From Pseudo-nitzschia pungens (Eukaryota > Bacillariophyta > Bacillariophyceae > Bacillariales > Bacillariaceae), in NCBI GenBank assembly GCA_037355855.1, contig CM074759.1:372001-436000 (forward strand): a stretch of DNA of 64,000 nt. Direction: 5' to 3'. Below the pieces are notes generated by a model that had not been told where the DNA came from, made no database searches, and worked only from the letters and a program-made list of their open reading frames with translations. Numbering within the stretch: the stretch's first letter is position 1; each line of letters starts with the position of its first letter. Made by a program: the position numbers and the translations under genes. Shown here piece by piece: positions 63,209-64,000 of the stretch.

Positions 63209-64000
63209 ATGGCCGTCAGGAAGGCCGTGCTATCCATCCAATGGATGGCAATGACAGGAATCGTAATCTTCGCCGGATCCTTCCCAGCCCGTGTTTCTGG
63301 AAAGCCGCAGTTGCTCAGAGGATACTTTAGCACCAATGTTCGGAAACCCTTGGACGTGGAGAGGAAGCAAGGATGGGACTTTGTTACCCCGGGTGCTACT
63401 CTCCGCGAACGGAAAGAAGAGCACGATGCGGGAAGCGATGTGAATGCCGACGTGAATGCCGACGTGAATGCCGACGTGAATGCCGACGCTTCTGCCATTT
63501 GGAAGATTCTGGATTTCAGCATGCCTCCATCTGCTCAGCCTTCATTGAACCCCTCTCGACAGCCTACCGACACTCCTTCCGACACTCCTTCCGCGATGCC
63601 CTCTCTGGTACCGTCTCGACAGCCTTCCGGCATTCCTACCCGCATTCCTACCGCAATGCCCTCTGTGATGCCCTCCCCGATGCCCTCTCTGACGCCCTCT
63701 CGACAAACTACCGACATTCCCACCCGCGTTCCTACTGCAATGCCCTCTCTGACGCCCTCTCGACAGCCTACCGGCATTCCTACCCGCATTCCTACCGCAA
63801 TGCCCTCTCTGGAACCATCTCGGCAGCCTACCGGGGTTCCTACCAGCACTCCTTCCGCCGGACCGTCTCTGGCACCGTCTCAATCGCCGAGTGAGACGCC
63901 CTCACTGCCGCCGTCCGATCCGATTGACGAAGCGACGGTGATCCCCGTTCCCACCAGTCAGCCCTCCGTGAGCGCAGCCCCCAGCGAAGAGCCATCGGTC
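63209..64000 (+). CDS. Secreted PSxPS-repeat protein, N-terminal part (runs off right edge)
   Basis: An ATG at 63209 opens 264 codons that reach the window end without a stop. The N-terminus (AVLSIQWMAMTGIVIFAGSFPARVSG) reads as a signal peptide. After a charged stretch there are four VNAD repeats (residues ~74-90), encoded by near-identical 12-bp units. From residue ~107 on, the chain is a Pro/Ser/Thr-rich array of PSxxPS and PTxxPT units (for example MPSLTPSRQPTGIPTRIPT), 4-5 residues per step. Such arrays occur in cell-wall, adhesive and surface proteins of diatoms and oomycetes and are likely O-glycosylated. The functional domain, if any, lies beyond the window, so no role can be given. 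The DNA of the array is internally repetitive and may vary in length. Confidence 0.8.
   Translation, partial: MAVRKAVLSIQWMAMTGIVIFAGSFPARVSGKPQLLRGYFSTNVRKPLDVERKQGWDFVTPGATLRERKEEHDAGSDVNADVNADVNADVNADASAIWKILDFSMPPSAQPSLNPSRQPTDTPSDTPSAMPSLVPSRQPSGIPTRIPTAMPSVMPSPMPSLTPSRQTTDIPTRVPTAMPSLTPSRQPTGIPTRIPTAMPSLEPSRQPTGVPTSTPSAGPSLAPSQSPSETPSLPPSDPIDEATVIPVPTSQPSVSAAPSEEPSV
63434..63488 (+). repeat. 12-bp coding tandem repeat (VNAD)
   Basis: Four near-identical units GTGAATGCCGAC encode VNAD. It is in frame and within the PSxPS protein gene. Confidence 0.9.

Noticed and set aside
1..64000. CRISPR arrays, prophage or prokaryotic operons
   Set aside because: The short tandem repeats seen have no spacer structure, genes have GT-AG introns and are monocistronic, so the window is eukaryotic nuclear DNA.

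Overview
The window reads as nuclear DNA of a photosynthetic stramenopile, most probably a pennate diatom. The clues are two heat-shock-factor (HSF) genes, a CRAL-TRIO-like gene with a DUF6824-type domain (a pairing I associate with diatoms), signal peptides followed by a Phe-containing ASAFAP-like plastid cleavage motif, a secreted PSxPS-repeat protein, short GT-AG introns of about 100-310 bp, and long poly-Asn, poly-Gln and Asp/Ser-rich insertions. I saw no rRNA, tRNA, CRISPR array or prokaryotic operon structure. Taxon and all product names come from reading motifs by eye; no database search was run.

Layout, left to right. A protein kinase runs off the left edge (minus strand). After an AT-rich gap come a three-exon HSF (3657-5299) and an 1139-aa Arg/Ser/Asp-rich protein with a SAP-like motif (7772-11191). 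Two tandem class-3 lipases follow on the minus strand (12149-13566 and 15236-16993); each has a C-terminal Cys-rich exon. Next are a zinc-ribbon/CCCH/LYAR-like protein (17740-19134), an RWD protein (20094-21767), a plastid-type ABCF ATPase in three exons (22707-25726), a 2-oxoglutarate/Fe(II) oxygenase (25910-27283), a TEX264-like protein (28304-28963), a mitochondrial-type [2Fe-2S] ferredoxin (30234-30974), an F-box/ankyrin protein (31756-33846), a JJJ1-type C2H2 zinc-finger protein (35216-36943), a membrane parvulin (38138-38836), a Gln/Ala-rich HSF (40255-42509), the CRAL-TRIO/DUF6824 gene (45022-46964), a triosephosphate isomerase-SMP-30 fusion (48445-50886), an RluA pseudouridine synthase (52863-55019), a MORN/ankyrin protein (56563-58338), a PROPPIN/ATG18 protein (59630-61595) and a PSxPS protein that runs off the right edge (63209-64000). 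For every spliced gene except lipase 1, the proposed exon lengths sum to a multiple of three with GT-AG borders. Lipase 1 has two equally consistent solutions.

The genes do not form one pathway. They are ordinary nuclear housekeeping and regulatory genes, often in divergent or convergent pairs. Several bear on organelle and membrane quality control: TEX264-like and PROPPIN (autophagy-related families), plastid ABCF, ferredoxin (Fe-S assembly) and parvulin.

The most unusual items are four. First, an 836-bp non-autonomous hAT-like foldback element (51622-52457) with a perfect 8-bp target-site duplication sits in the shared upstream region of the TPI-SMP-30 and RluA genes. Second, a frameshifted rRNA methyltransferase (RsmH-like) fragment lies near 55.2-55.5 kb. 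Third, the lipase pair has a conserved Cys/His exon. Fourth, a short word, GTAAGGTTAC with its relative TTACCGGTAA, recurs across the intergenic DNA.
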